The translations under genes were made by a program, and so were the position numbers. A stretch of DNA of 45,421 nt, taken from assembly GCA_913062955.1 (NCBI GenBank), contig CAJXZP010000027.1:1-45421 (forward strand), read 5' to 3'. Below are positions 10,401-19,955 of the stretch, one piece after another (within the stretch, counting starts at the first letter, position 1; every line of letters starts with the position of its first letter). Below the pieces are notes generated by a model. It was not told where the DNA came from. It was given only the letters and a program-made list of their open reading frames with translations, and searched no databases. Source of the stretch: an uncultured Flavobacteriales bacterium (GTDB lineage Bacteria > Bacteroidota > Bacteroidia > Flavobacteriales_G > Salibacteraceae).

Positions 10401-11868
10401 TTTCATTTTCTAAAAGGATCTCACGGGGTTGAACTCCCAATAATTCAATAGATTTTATTTGGATATCTCTAGCTCTTTTGAATTTACTTTTGCCTCCCAT
10501 AACGGAAACATCCGTTATGATAATGGAGCTGTCATAGGTAGAGACCTCCAGTTTTCCAGCAGTAATCCTATCGCCATTCGGAATTTCAAATCGAGGATTG
10601 GCGACATCCATTTTTAAACCTTGAAATTCAGGATAGTATACTTCTTCGATCAGATCGCTTGCATCTAAAACAAAGCCTGTAAACTCTAAATTTAAATCCT
10701 TTAACTGAGCGGTATCATGGGCGGTACCAATTAATAATTCGGCATTGGCATGATTTATTATTAATTGATGAAGTTGGTATTCATCAAAAACACCTAGTAA
10801 TAATTTTATGACTCCATTGTTAACCGTGGTATCCCTATGGATTTTTGCAATGCTATGTTTCGATCGTTTCTTTTTTATAGACCCTAAAACCGCATGGATA
10901 CTTGTATTGTTGAAAATAAGGCTATCCACTTCTAATACATTTTCGGTGTACGCCTTTAAAAAATTTAAACCAATTATTCCTGCATAGGGGATATCGGTTT
11001 GATACTGATTCCAATGACTGAAATCAGTATCAAAAAATGGATGAGAAACACTATCTATTTTTAGGTTATACACTTCTACATTATTAGTCAATGTGCTAAT
11101 GATCAAGCTGTCAAAATGCATTTGATGAATTCCATCTCCAAGATCAATGGTTTGATTTTTAACGAGTACGGATACGGACTCTGTAAAAAAGAAACCCTTT
11201 TGCGCTTCCATTGCCGCACTATCCAAGAGGAAGTTCTGAATGGAAAAAGAAATATCGTTCACCGTATAATGAACCGGTACGGTGTCGTTCTGAGAAAAGT
11301 CTAAATACAGGTTATTGACTCTAAAGTCATCAATTTGGAAGGTCTTCACAAAACTTTGAACTTCCTTGTAAAAGTTACCTGTTTTGAAACTGAAATTTTG
11401 TTTTTTCTCTGGGGCTAGTAATTGGTGAATGGCAACTACTGGCTGATCTAGTGAGAAACTTTCTATATGAAGCTCCTTTTCCAAGTACACGCCCAAAATA
11501 GATTCTAAATTGATTTTTGCTGTTTGAGCGGAAAATGATATCTCTGTATTGATAACTGTATTGGAATCCATTCTTTGATAAGCAAATCCGTCCAGCGTTA
11601 TTTCACTTTCTCGCCAATCAATCAACAAGTTGTTAAATTCCACCGTGTAAATCCCTTGCGAATATTCCTCTACCTTATCCTTGATAAGTCTACCGGCTAA
11701 ATATCCCGTAACCTTAGCAAAACTTAGCACCAGTAGGAGTACGATTGCCAGAAAAATAAGGGTAATTTTCAAGCGTGTTCGTCCCCTTAAATCACCCTTC
11801 GGGGGCGTCTTTGTCTCTTCCTTTACGTTATTTATTTTGTCTTCCTCCACCACAAATACAGGCTCCAA
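7435..11868 (-). CDS. Giant AsmA-like membrane-anchored envelope protein
   Basis: 1477 residues. A basic cytoplasmic N-terminus (about 1-32) precedes one transmembrane helix (about 34-53, LIFLAIVLLLVLSF). The remainder is a very long, beta-rich region of short alternating strands, with many DSxxIxxxxG-type segments and no enzymatic motif. Near the C-terminus GEMGLFYEDFKFQFL resembles the end of AsmA/DUF748-like domains, whose members (AsmA, YhdP, TamB) form elongated grooves between membranes and act in lipid transport or outer-membrane assembly. The last 55 or so residues are extremely Lys-rich (KKQGKEAKK...KRQLKKEK). The family call is by architecture and weak motif similarity. It is the last gene on this strand before the tRNA, with a 210-bp gap to the methyltransferase upstream, so it is probably transcribed alone. 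Confidence 0.6.
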   Translation of the reverse strand: MEPVFVVEEDKINNVKEETKTPPKGDLRGRTRLKITLIFLAIVLLLVLSFAKVTGYLAGRLIKDKVEEYSQGIYTVEFNNLLIDWRESEITLDGFAYQRMDSNTVINTEISFSAQTAKINLESILGVYLEKELHIESFSLDQPVVAIHQLLAPEKKQNFSFKTGNFYKEVQSFVKTFQIDDFRVNNLYLDFSQNDTVPVHYTVNDISFSIQNFLLDSAAMEAQKGFFFTESVSVLVKNQTIDLGDGIHQMHFDSLIISTLTNNVEVYNLKIDSVSHPFFDTDFSHWNQYQTDIPYAGIIGLNFLKAYTENVLEVDSLIFNNTSIHAVLGSIKKKRSKHSIAKIHRDTTVNNGVIKLLLGVFDEYQLHQLIINHANAELLIGTAHDTAQLKDLNLEFTGFVLDASDLIEEVYYPEFQGLKMDVANPRFEIPNGDRITAGKLEVSTYDSSIIITDVSVMGGKSKFKRARDIQIKSIELLGVQPREILLENEIDIEILNIKEPVFKLVNQNNQKQSINIDLKLFLTDKITGYSVKRLNIIDGKVDLNKGRNEIGSVNVHLDNFVLNEQSIQQNKFLLSSRSRIEVRKVKIEIPQSQHDLNISFLSIDSRGGQLKLKDWAITPNISDSSGVKFIANTQTELLIVNGVDLDHLYPIPEIDIRKVYLHKMEAKVNIISPDSTIPIEKGGLEKFLKGLKILKLANVHLDSMDVLIQKDGASLIKFSKGFFDTELLVADSSKLSLGQLLLTSDSNNFGAERLFMPLKEKQYMVSIDSIRKSDDSNLEISGFNLMPGFGVKLPDTVALMKVKIPKLTASEFRVLGRQNMDTLTLGKVVLYDPSFKFKLPVKKKQNAKPFELPQNLPSDFVNEMFQMIRTHGFSINNGYFELAKNDLEIKVKQLDLYTQDFEISKTSVWAPNRFLYSSDFDLQLKDLSLQLPGVNFCHYVDSVQYSFSPNALDVYGVYFNNRELMGGSNKTQLSFYLPKVSFNNPDIYSYLTDSVLIIEKIVSSNGFLEADIRKSQTNNSLIMPTSVPDFKLFKSIEVHDIDVNKMDVQLRTYANGRATPLEMDHFSLAVDTFHIFPGEKRDSNRLFWANNVGLSVQNIYTTVDDGLYEVGADKLWLSTKNQSLELSRMSLTPTVPRIEYALHKGGIQKDVFDLNIQKVSVLDLRFDKLLYDLEVEGSQIWVQGPLLNVFKDKRNAPETDVHKEILPEVFKKVPMKIYFDSVQVEDMKIRYEEFPKEGRKGGVIKLTRTHIKALNFTNDTVRLNQDSVLTIVMNSKFLDTANLYLKLEYQMLTPDNQFFMYSSLGSMDATLLNAYIEPCYSASINSGQVDKMTMQVIGNDSLAFGEMGLFYEDFKFQFLKVQNHHAKRFRSFIGNTVVRTNNKYSYFKKPQDIYFERNTQKGWINYLIKIELQGVQANAGIKKKQGKEAKKAYKDIWKQFSKESKTRLKIEGKLQKQKDKATKKSQRKLKRQLKKEK

Positions 11869-12078
11869 TAGCCCTATATATTGCTAAAATAAGTCAAGAG
11901 GAGCTTTACACATAGAAAATACTTCTGAATTCCACATTTCACCCATTTCGCTCCCATTTTTCAAATAGAATATTCAAGTTGATCTTCATGGGTAATTAAG
12001 CGACTATTACCTAAATATCACTTTAATATACCAAGCATAAATTCCTAAGGTTTATCTAATTGTAATATTTTCCAAATT

Positions 12079-12687
12079 TTATTTGGTCTTTAAAACCAAT
12101 GTAGTCATCGACCTAATATCATTAATATTTACGGTCTTGGGCACCTCCAGAAAATCTACTTCCATTTGGGGTAAGAAGTCGTCTATTAACCAATTATAAT
12201 CCACAACGAATCTATGGGTTCCGTCAGGTAATCGAATAAACTTCCCCTTTTGATTCGGTTTCAAATTTAACGTGTGACTAGAAACGAATCGGCAAAACAC
12301 CTTCCCTCCTCCTTTGGCCAGTTTAATGAGGTCTCGAAACATGGCTTCAAAATGTGGCTGACTCTTTGCGAAATGAAGAACAGCATTACAAATCACAAAG
12401 TCATAGGTGGGTTCGGTTTTGGACAACACTCCCAACTCACCTACCCTAACCCTCACATCCGCATCGAATGATTTTCTAATTTCTGCATTTAATAATTCTA
12501 TTCTTTTGGGATCTTTATCTACCCCAACACATGAGTGCCTTAGCTGAGAAAACATCCATAAATTTCGACCAGTACCGCACCCCACATCCAAAATGGAAAT
12601 AGGTTGATCAAAATATCCTTTTTGCAACAAATCAATCAGATACATATCTGTATTACCTAATAAGTGCTTTATCTCTTGTATATTCAT
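12079..12687 (-). CDS. SAM-dependent methyltransferase (class I)
   Basis: 202 residues with a Rossmann-fold methyltransferase core: motif I ILDVGCGTGRN (about 33-43) binds SAM, the acidic GVDKDP follows the second strand, and FVICNAVLHF gives the motif IV region, followed by LAKGGGKVFC. The length and layout fit small TehB/UbiE-like enzymes; nothing visible fixes the substrate. It is transcribed divergently from the large operon starting at 12807, with a shared 119-bp gap. No lipid- or quinone-pathway gene is adjacent to hint at a role. Confidence 0.85.
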   Translation of the reverse strand: MNIQEIKHLLGNTDMYLIDLLQKGYFDQPISILDVGCGTGRNLWMFSQLRHSCVGVDKDPKRIELLNAEIRKSFDADVRVRVGELGVLSKTEPTYDFVICNAVLHFAKSQPHFEAMFRDLIKLAKGGGKVFCRFVSSHTLNLKPNQKGKFIRLPDGTHRFVVDYNWLIDDFLPQMEVDFLEVPKTVNINDIRSMTTLVLKTK

Positions 12688-12806
12688 AATGGATTCCTAA
12701 TGGAATGATATGTGAACTATTTGTGTATAACCCGTTTTGAATTAGCTATCTGAACCCAATAATATTATTTAATATTGAAACTATAGCTCAAGTTTAAAAT
12801 CATACG

Positions 12807-15800
12807 ATGAAAATAAAAGTAATTCTTACCAGTATCCTTACCCTACTCCATGTATTGGCTATCAGCCAAACCAAGTTATTATACACCCCTTCGGGTAAAG
12901 CTATTGACAAGGGAATTAAAGCGCATGACAAGGAAAATTACAAGTCGGCTTTAAACTATTACAACAAGGTGCACCCTGGAGATACCAATTATCATTTAGC
13001 ACAGTATGAGAAAGCCATGACCTATTTCGCTATGGAGGATTTTGAATCAGCGATCGAGATTTCAAAGAAAGAAATTGGGGATATTAAATATGTAACCAAT
13101 AGCTTTTATAATCTCCTAGGGAATGCATACGATGAAGCGGATCAAAAAGAAAAAGCCATTGAAGTTTATACCGAAGGGATTTCTAAGTTTCCTACCTTTT
13201 ATCGCTTGTATTACAACCGAGCGGTTACACTCGAGCGCATGGAGAGGCCCCAGGAGGCCATCGAAGATTTGAAGAGAGCGTTACAGTACAATCCTTATCA
13301 CGCTTCCTCCCATTTAAAAATGGCAAACTATGCCAAAGAGGAAGGACAAGTTACCAAAGCGATGATGGCGTACAACGCCTTTTTATTATTAGCTAACTCC
13401 AAAGAATCAGAGACTCTTTCGGAATACAACGATTATTTAGGAGAGGAATATGATAACGACCCAATTGACATCGAATTATCTACCGATGACTATTCAGATA
13501 TGGATGAATTGTTAGCTTCAGGTATCACCCAAAGTAAAAAGTACAAAACCCCCAATAAGCTGTCTCTACCTATGGTAAAACAAAATTACCTATTGATGAC
13601 TGAGCTTCAAAAGCGTACCCTAACGGATGGTTTTTGGGATTCTTTTTACGTGCCCTTTTACCTAAAAATAATGTCAGACGATAAGTTTAATGATTTGATG
13701 TATTACCAATTACGTTCCGCCACTAATGGGAGCATTGTTTCGGTACTAAATAAAAATATAAAGGCCATTAGCGCCTTCCCTGATTATGCCGGTCCAGTAT
13801 GGCAAAGCACCCATTCTGACCGCAAAGAGCTGTATGATGGAAAGGAACAAGAAGTTCATTATTACTGGGCCAATTCAAGTGCCATAGAAGGACGCGGAGT
13901 GGTTGTAGACAACGAACCTACGGGAGTTTTTGAATACTACTTCTCCACCGGACGTATCCAAGCACTAGGTCATTACGATATGGATGGCGAACGTAATGGA
14001 TCCTGGGTTTATTATTTTCAAAACGGGAATATATCGGGAAAAGAAATGTACCAAGAAGGGGATGTGATTGGATTGGATACCAGTTTTTATAAAAATGGAT
14101 ATGTAAAATCATCTACGTCCTATATGGATGGTAAACCAAATGGAAAGGAAATGAATTACTCGGGATTTGGAATCCTTCAAAGCGAGCTCATTTATGAAAA
14201 TGGGGACCTTTCCGGTCCTGCCAAATATTACAATGAGGTGGGTACTTTAGAGTATGATTTAAATTATTTGGAAGATGAAATTTCGGGTGATTTTATAGAA
14301 TACCACGACAATGGTCAAATATTTGAAAAGGTTCCTTTTGAATTTGGCAAAAGGCACGGGCAAGGAATTCGATTTTATGATAACGGTCAGAAAAGCGGTG
14401 AATACCATTATGTGCATGGAGATTTAGAGGGGCCACTTACCAAATGGTACCAAGACGGAACCATCAAATCCGAAGGAGAATACAAGGAAGGAATAATGGT
14501 AAATACCCAAAAGGACTATTACCCCAATGGAAAACTAGAATCAGACCAATTGTATGATGAAAACGGAAAAAAAACCGGTCGTTACAAAGAATATGATGAA
14601 GATGGAAATTTAAACCTTCAATTAGATTACAAAAAAGGAGATTTGATCGCCTATGCCGTTTTTCAAAAAGATGGTTCTTTAATTAAGGAAGCGAAAAAGA
14701 AAGGAGGAAACTTTTTGTTTGAAAACTTCTATTCCGATGGAACAAAAAAAGCTATTGGCTCGTATGTACCGGGTAACAAAGGGAAAGATGGGGTGTGGAA
14801 GTTTTATAACTATAATGGTAAATTAGATTCTGAAGGATCCTACTCTAGTGGAGAACAATATGGACAAAGTATTGATTATTATCCTTCCGGGAAAAAGAGG
14901 AAAACCACTACTTATAAGCACAACGAAGCCAACGGCCTATATGTAGAATATTATGAAAGTGGAGCCGTTTCGGAACAGGGATATTACGTCAATGACGAAC
15001 AAGAAGGATTATGGATTTCCTATTACCCTAACGGGACTATTTCTGGAGAGGCATTTTTTGTTCAAGGATTGTTGAACGGACCCCGAAAATCATTTTGCGT
15101 GAATGGAAAAATTGATTTAGTGGATTATTACGATAGAGATCTCCATACGGGATATGATGTTTTTGATACCAATGAAGTAGTCATTCAAAACGTGCAAATA
15201 TCGGGCGATTCCACTCTTTACGCTGTTAAATATGCTACGGGTGATTTATTACGAAAATTTACTATTGTGGGTAGTATTTCGCATGGAGAATCTATAAACT
15301 ACTACCCTTCTGGGCAAGTAAAGGCAAAAGGAAATTATGTCAATGGCAATAAGAATGAGGAATGGGTGTGGTTTTACAGCAATGGCCAAGAAAAACAAAA
15401 AGGATGGTATGCGAACGGCAGTAAAGAAGGTAAATGGGAATATTATTATGAGAATGGGAAGTTGAAACTGATTGAAAGTTACTTGAATGGATCATTAAAT
15501 GGTGAAAGAACATGGTATTATCCAAATGGAACACTAGAGGTTCAATACCAGTATGCATTTGGGAAATTGAACGGAAACACCACCTATTATGACGGAAATG
15601 GAGTTATTCAACACATCCGCTTGTATACCCATGGAAAATTTGTAGGATATTCCTATTTAGGGGCGGATGGAAATCCTATAGCTGTAATTCCTGTAAAAAA
15701 TGAAACGTGCGAATGCGTGTCCTATTTCAGTAATGGCAAAAAATCACGTGAATTCTCGGTAGCGGGAGATAATTTTAATGGACTATATACCGATTATTAT

Positions 15801-16073
15801 GAAAATGGTCAAATCCATGCGCAGAAAACGTATAAAAACAATCAATACCAAGGGGACCACACGTATTACTATGACAATGGTCAAGTAATGAAAGTAACGC
15901 ATCGAATTGATGATGCCATTGAAGGAGTGGTCAAACACTTTAACGTGGATGGTTCTTTACAAAAAACAGAAATGCATGTACAAGACGAACTGCACGGGCC
16001 AACTACCTATTACAAATCGGGGAAAGTGGTTAAAACAGAGATGTTTTACGATGGGGTTTTAATTTCGAAATAA
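12807..16073 (+). CDS. Exported TPR + MORN/YwqK-type repeat protein
   Basis: 1088 residues with a signal peptide (about 1-20, cleavage near AISQ). Residues about 25-215 form TPR-like helical repeats (NYKSALNYYNK, KAIEVYTEGISKFP, EAIEDLKRALQYNP). From about 375 to the end there are roughly 25-30 repeats of about 22-24 residues of the form G.w.yYypnGki..eg.Y..g, i.e. the MORN_2 variant found in YwqK-family proteins. Such repeats form extended beta surfaces; a scaffold or surface role in the periplasm is inference. It is the first gene of a four-gene operon: its TAA overlaps the next ATG (TAATG at 16071-16075), implying coupled translation. No enzymatic motif is seen. The repeats are diverged, unlike the near-identical SprB units at the left edge. 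Confidence 0.85.
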   Translation: MKIKVILTSILTLLHVLAISQTKLLYTPSGKAIDKGIKAHDKENYKSALNYYNKVHPGDTNYHLAQYEKAMTYFAMEDFESAIEISKKEIGDIKYVTNSFYNLLGNAYDEADQKEKAIEVYTEGISKFPTFYRLYYNRAVTLERMERPQEAIEDLKRALQYNPYHASSHLKMANYAKEEGQVTKAMMAYNAFLLLANSKESETLSEYNDYLGEEYDNDPIDIELSTDDYSDMDELLASGITQSKKYKTPNKLSLPMVKQNYLLMTELQKRTLTDGFWDSFYVPFYLKIMSDDKFNDLMYYQLRSATNGSIVSVLNKNIKAISAFPDYAGPVWQSTHSDRKELYDGKEQEVHYYWANSSAIEGRGVVVDNEPTGVFEYYFSTGRIQALGHYDMDGERNGSWVYYFQNGNISGKEMYQEGDVIGLDTSFYKNGYVKSSTSYMDGKPNGKEMNYSGFGILQSELIYENGDLSGPAKYYNEVGTLEYDLNYLEDEISGDFIEYHDNGQIFEKVPFEFGKRHGQGIRFYDNGQKSGEYHYVHGDLEGPLTKWYQDGTIKSEGEYKEGIMVNTQKDYYPNGKLESDQLYDENGKKTGRYKEYDEDGNLNLQLDYKKGDLIAYAVFQKDGSLIKEAKKKGGNFLFENFYSDGTKKAIGSYVPGNKGKDGVWKFYNYNGKLDSEGSYSSGEQYGQSIDYYPSGKKRKTTTYKHNEANGLYVEYYESGAVSEQGYYVNDEQEGLWISYYPNGTISGEAFFVQGLLNGPRKSFCVNGKIDLVDYYDRDLHTGYDVFDTNEVVIQNVQISGDSTLYAVKYATGDLLRKFTIVGSISHGESINYYPSGQVKAKGNYVNGNKNEEWVWFYSNGQEKQKGWYANGSKEGKWEYYYENGKLKLIESYLNGSLNGERTWYYPNGTLEVQYQYAFGKLNGNTTYYDGNGVIQHIRLYTHGKFVGYSYLGADGNPIAVIPVKNETCECVSYFSNGKKSREFSVAGDNFNGLYTDYYENGQIHAQKTYKNNQYQGDHTYYYDNGQVMKVTHRIDDAIEGVVKHFNVDGSLQKTEMHVQDELHGPTTYYKSGKVVKTEMFYDGVLISK

Positions 16074-18001
16074 TGAAGCATATTGGATTAGTCGTAATTT
16101 CTATACTCATTGGCTTTGGGGTGTTTGCACAACCTCAAGCCGAGCTTGAAAAATACCAAGCTTTGTATCCGGGGATGCAAATGGTAGTATTGGAAAAGGT
16201 CGAAGAAATTCGAATTGAGCAATACCGAGGCAAATTATTCATTTATGAAACGACTTATACCAAAAACATGTATCTCACGAAGGATGCTGGAATGTTTAGG
16301 GAACGGGAAATAGGGTTCTCGTCTTTTAGCTCCATTAGTGAAATCAGCGCCACTACCCTAGTTCCTACGGCAAAAAAGTACAAAAAGAACGTCACCAAAG
16401 AGTTTAAAGAATCAGATGATTTAAACTCGAGTGTTTTTCATGATGACTCCAAAATTATCCGTTTTAACTTTCTTGGATTGCAAATGGGAGCTATTACTGA
16501 ATTGAGGTACAAACGAAAAATAAAAGACCCTCACTTTTTAGGTCGTGCGGTTTTACAAGGAAGGTTTCCTATTGAAAACCAAGTATATCGAGTAGTTGTT
16601 AATGCGGATATAGAAGTTGAATTTACAGCCTATTTAGTACAACAAGATTACATTACTTACACCACCTTTAAAGAGAACGGGAGAACCATTTATGAATGGA
16701 CGGTTAAAAATGCTCCCGTCATCCATTCAGAAAAATGGGCTCCAGCAATGAGTTATTATTTACCACAGGTGTTTCCTCGGGTGGCGAGTTATACCTATAA
16801 TGGTAAAACTACCCGGGTATTAGGAAATGTAAAAGACTTATTTACGTGGTACGAAACGTTTGTAGACACCGTAAATACGGACACGGATAACCCGTTGATA
16901 CAAGCCACGGTTGATTCCATAGTTACCGGGGCTACGACAGATTTGGAGAAAGTGAAACGGGTATTTGAATGGACCCAAGAAAACATCAAGTATGTCGCTT
17001 ATGAAGCTGGACTCGGAGGTTTCGTTCCTCGTTCGGCCATTTCTGTGTGCACCAACAGGTATGGTGATTGTAAAGATATGGCCAGCACCATCACCCATCT
17101 ATTAAAGTATGCCGGAATTGAAGCCCATCTCACATGGATTGGAACCAATGCGATCCCCTTTACTTACGACCAACTCCCTACCCCTTCGGTCGACAACCAT
17201 ATGATTGCCACCTATATTTCGGAGGATGGCACGCATTATTTCATGGACGCTACGGGTAGGTACATGCCATTTGGTATGCCCAGTTCATTTATTCAAGAGC
17301 AAGAAGCTTTGATCCGATTGGGTCCCGGTTCTTTTGAAACCCTAAAAGTTCCCTTGGTAGCACCGGCTCAAAACGCCATTGACGATAAAATTAACGCCAC
17401 CTTAGTAGATGGTGTTTTTACTGGAAGTGCGGTGAGTTCGTTTAACGGTTATTACAAACAAAATTTGGAATATAAAATTGAAGATCAAACTCCGGATGAA
17501 AAAGCCAAATTCTATAAAGGGTACTTACGAAAAGGAAGTAATAAATTTATTCCGGATGGCTTTGAAGAAAGTCATGCCTATCCCGATGAGCAACCCTTTG
17601 AAATAGCCTATAACTTCACCATTGGTGATTATGCAATGGTGAATGGGAAGGAATGGTATGTCAATTTGAACTTGAGCGACTTCTTTTCAGGTGACAAGTT
17701 AGATCCCGAGAGAAAAACGCCTTTTATGTTCAAGTTTACCGCTAAACAAACCGAGACTGTCGCATTCACAATTCCAGAGGGGTTTTCACTGGACTATACT
17801 CCAAAACCTTTAGAAATCAATAATGAGCTGCTGTATTTCAAGGTTAGTTATACCGTTCAGGATAAAATCATTACCTTGAATACAGAATCTTACAAAAAGA
17901 AAATTTATTACCAAGCATCGGATGTAACCCTTTGGAACACCAGTGTTAACTCCATTATTAAATCGCAAAAAAATGTCGTTATCCTTAAGAAGACTAACTA
18001 A
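16073..18001 (+). CDS. DUF3857 / transglutaminase-fold protein, catalytic triad intact
   Basis: 642 residues with a signal peptide (about 1-19, ending VFAQ). The N-terminal half matches the DUF3857 beta domain and the centre is a transglutaminase-like core. The Cys-His-Asp triad is present: Cys333 in YGDCKDM, His376 in VDNHMIA and Asp392 in FMDATG. Members act on proteins or peptides in the envelope as transglutaminases, amidases or proteases; the substrate is unknown. A beta-rich C-terminal domain follows. The start overlaps the upstream stop by one base, and the 3' end overlaps the next gene by 29 bp. An active enzyme paired with a non-catalytic paralogue next door suggests the two work together. 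Confidence 0.88.
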   Translation: MKHIGLVVISILIGFGVFAQPQAELEKYQALYPGMQMVVLEKVEEIRIEQYRGKLFIYETTYTKNMYLTKDAGMFREREIGFSSFSSISEISATTLVPTAKKYKKNVTKEFKESDDLNSSVFHDDSKIIRFNFLGLQMGAITELRYKRKIKDPHFLGRAVLQGRFPIENQVYRVVVNADIEVEFTAYLVQQDYITYTTFKENGRTIYEWTVKNAPVIHSEKWAPAMSYYLPQVFPRVASYTYNGKTTRVLGNVKDLFTWYETFVDTVNTDTDNPLIQATVDSIVTGATTDLEKVKRVFEWTQENIKYVAYEAGLGGFVPRSAISVCTNRYGDCKDMASTITHLLKYAGIEAHLTWIGTNAIPFTYDQLPTPSVDNHMIATYISEDGTHYFMDATGRYMPFGMPSSFIQEQEALIRLGPGSFETLKVPLVAPAQNAIDDKINATLVDGVFTGSAVSSFNGYYKQNLEYKIEDQTPDEKAKFYKGYLRKGSNKFIPDGFEESHAYPDEQPFEIAYNFTIGDYAMVNGKEWYVNLNLSDFFSGDKLDPERKTPFMFKFTAKQTETVAFTIPEGFSLDYTPKPLEINNELLYFKVSYTVQDKIITLNTESYKKKIYYQASDVTLWNTSVNSIIKSQKNVVILKKTN

Positions 18002-19955
18002 TTCTATCCTTTTATTATTATGGATCTCCCTACCTGGTTTTGTTTTTTCAAAAACTCAATTAAATACGTATGATTGGGATCTGAAAATGGAAACCCCAGT
18101 AATACCGGACTCTTTAAAAAATGAACCTCAAATATATTTCAAGAAATACCAAAAAGTAGAGTTTGCTTTTGTAGACAAAAAGTTCATTCAGATGGAAGTT
18201 TTACACGAATTATTTTGGGTAAATTCAGACGAAGCAATCGATAGAAACAACAAAGTATATATTCCTATGGGAAAAGGGATCGATGTTCTTTCGACTAAAG
18301 CACGTGTGATAAACCCAGATGGTAAAATAACCCAATTGGATGAAGAGGACGTAAAGGAACTACGAGATGAAAATGAAAACACGGCCTATTATTTTGCTTT
18401 AAAAGGCATCGAAATCGGATCCTACATTGAATATTTCTATGTGATTAAAAAATCTGCGAGTTATACCGGATCTCGGAAAGTAGCGCAAGAATTAGCTCCC
18501 GTGTTTGATTATCAATTTGATCTGATATCCCCGCAACATTTAATTTTTGCTACTAAAAGCTACAATGGCTTTGGCGAATTGGAGGAGGATACATTTGATG
18601 AAGAATACAATCATGTGCTAAAACGAGTGAAATATATCCCGAAATTTGAAAAAGAAGATCAAGCCTACAATTTCCCGAATAGAATGGCAATCATGTACAA
18701 ACTAGAAGAAAATACAGGTTCTGGTGCCCATCATATCATCTCCTATGAATCTATTGGTAAAAACTTGATTAAGTCCTACACCGTTTCTACCAAAGCAGAC
18801 GCAAAAGGAATGAAAAGTATGATGAAGTCAGCCGCAATAGATGAAACCCAATCGGATTTGAAGAAGCTTCAAGATTTAGAATACTACTTCAAAACCCATT
18901 TCAGTATTTATCAGTCCAATACCCCTGATCTAGCTGATTTATCGTTTGTTTTAAAAAATAAGGTATCGAGTTCTCAAGGGTTTCTTAAGTTTATGGCTTT
19001 GGCCTGTAGGCAATTTAATATTGAGTATCGTTTTGTCATTACTGCCAGTAGAAAAAGTATGGCGTTTGATCGGGATTTTGAGGCTTACAACTTTCTACAA
19101 CAATATTTAATGTACTTCCCTCGGGAAGAGGTATATATGAATATGGAGGATAAATTAGAACGAATTGGATTTGTAAACCCCGATTTTCAAGATAATTATG
19201 GTGTTTTCTTTAAAAAAATAGAGGTAGGAGATATTGTTTCGGCTACCTATAAAATCAAATGGATTGAAGCTCCAGGTGCGCATGAATCTATGAGCGAAAT
19301 GGACATGAAAATCAAGGTTGCTGATGATTTCAGTTACTTAGAATTTGACTTAATCAATTCTACTTCTGGTTTCAATTCGTATAATGTTCAGCCCTACTTC
19401 GGATTAATTACTCCCGAGAAGGAAGAAGAATTAAAAGAAGACTTAATAAAATGGGTAGATCCAGACATGGATTTACACGAGGTAAGCGCTGATAATACAG
19501 GCTATGCCAATGTGGGAATTAAACCCTTAGTTATTAAAGGAACCTTTTCTGTAGATAAATACATTGTTCCGGTTAAAGATAAATACTTGATCAAATTGGG
19601 TCTATTTATAGGACCCCAAGCGGAAATGTATCAAGATGGAAAAGCACGCACCTTACCTGTAGACATGGGCTTTAGAAAGAATTACCATAGAGTCCTTAAA
19701 TTTGAAATTCCTAAAGGATATAAAGCTACCAATTTGGAGGCCATCTCAATGAATGTTTTAGCTCAAGAGGAAGATGGAACCGTTTACGCTGATTTTATCA
19801 GTATCTATTCTTTAGAAGGCAATATCCTAACGGTTACTTGTGATGAACGCTACCACAAAATTCATTATCCCGTGGCGCAATATGAGGACTATAGGAACGT
19901 GATCAATGCAGCCGCTGATTTTAATAAAATTGTGATTTATTTAGAAGAAATTTAA
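17973..19955 (+). CDS. DUF3857 / transglutaminase-like paralogue lacking the catalytic Cys
   Basis: I chose the ATG at 17973 because it gives a clean signal peptide (about 1-26, LLLLWISLPGFVFS); a GTG at 17943 would add ten residues. 661 residues, same overall layout as the gene before it: an N-terminal DUF3857-like domain and a central transglutaminase-like region. Aligned by hand on the shared helix ending ...NIEYR / ...GIEAH, the catalytic YGDCKD becomes VSSSQG, placing Ser334 where the neighbour has Cys333, and no DNH or DATG counterpart is obvious. It is therefore probably a pseudo-enzyme with a binding or regulatory role. It overlaps the previous gene by 29 bp and the next by one base (TTTAATGG), so all four genes are tightly coupled. 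Confidence 0.8.
   Translation: MSLSLRRLTNSILLLLWISLPGFVFSKTQLNTYDWDLKMETPVIPDSLKNEPQIYFKKYQKVEFAFVDKKFIQMEVLHELFWVNSDEAIDRNNKVYIPMGKGIDVLSTKARVINPDGKITQLDEEDVKELRDENENTAYYFALKGIEIGSYIEYFYVIKKSASYTGSRKVAQELAPVFDYQFDLISPQHLIFATKSYNGFGELEEDTFDEEYNHVLKRVKYIPKFEKEDQAYNFPNRMAIMYKLEENTGSGAHHIISYESIGKNLIKSYTVSTKADAKGMKSMMKSAAIDETQSDLKKLQDLEYYFKTHFSIYQSNTPDLADLSFVLKNKVSSSQGFLKFMALACRQFNIEYRFVITASRKSMAFDRDFEAYNFLQQYLMYFPREEVYMNMEDKLERIGFVNPDFQDNYGVFFKKIEVGDIVSATYKIKWIEAPGAHESMSEMDMKIKVADDFSYLEFDLINSTSGFNSYNVQPYFGLITPEKEEELKEDLIKWVDPDMDLHEVSADNTGYANVGIKPLVIKGTFSVDKYIVPVKDKYLIKLGLFIGPQAEMYQDGKARTLPVDMGFRKNYHRVLKFEIPKGYKATNLEAISMNVLAQEEDGTVYADFISIYSLEGNILTVTCDERYHKIHYPVAQYEDYRNVINAAADFNKIVIYLEEI

Noticed and set aside
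17943-17972. GTG start for the second DUF3857 gene
   Set aside because: The ATG at 17973 starts directly at a standard signal peptide and needs a shorter overlap with the upstream gene.
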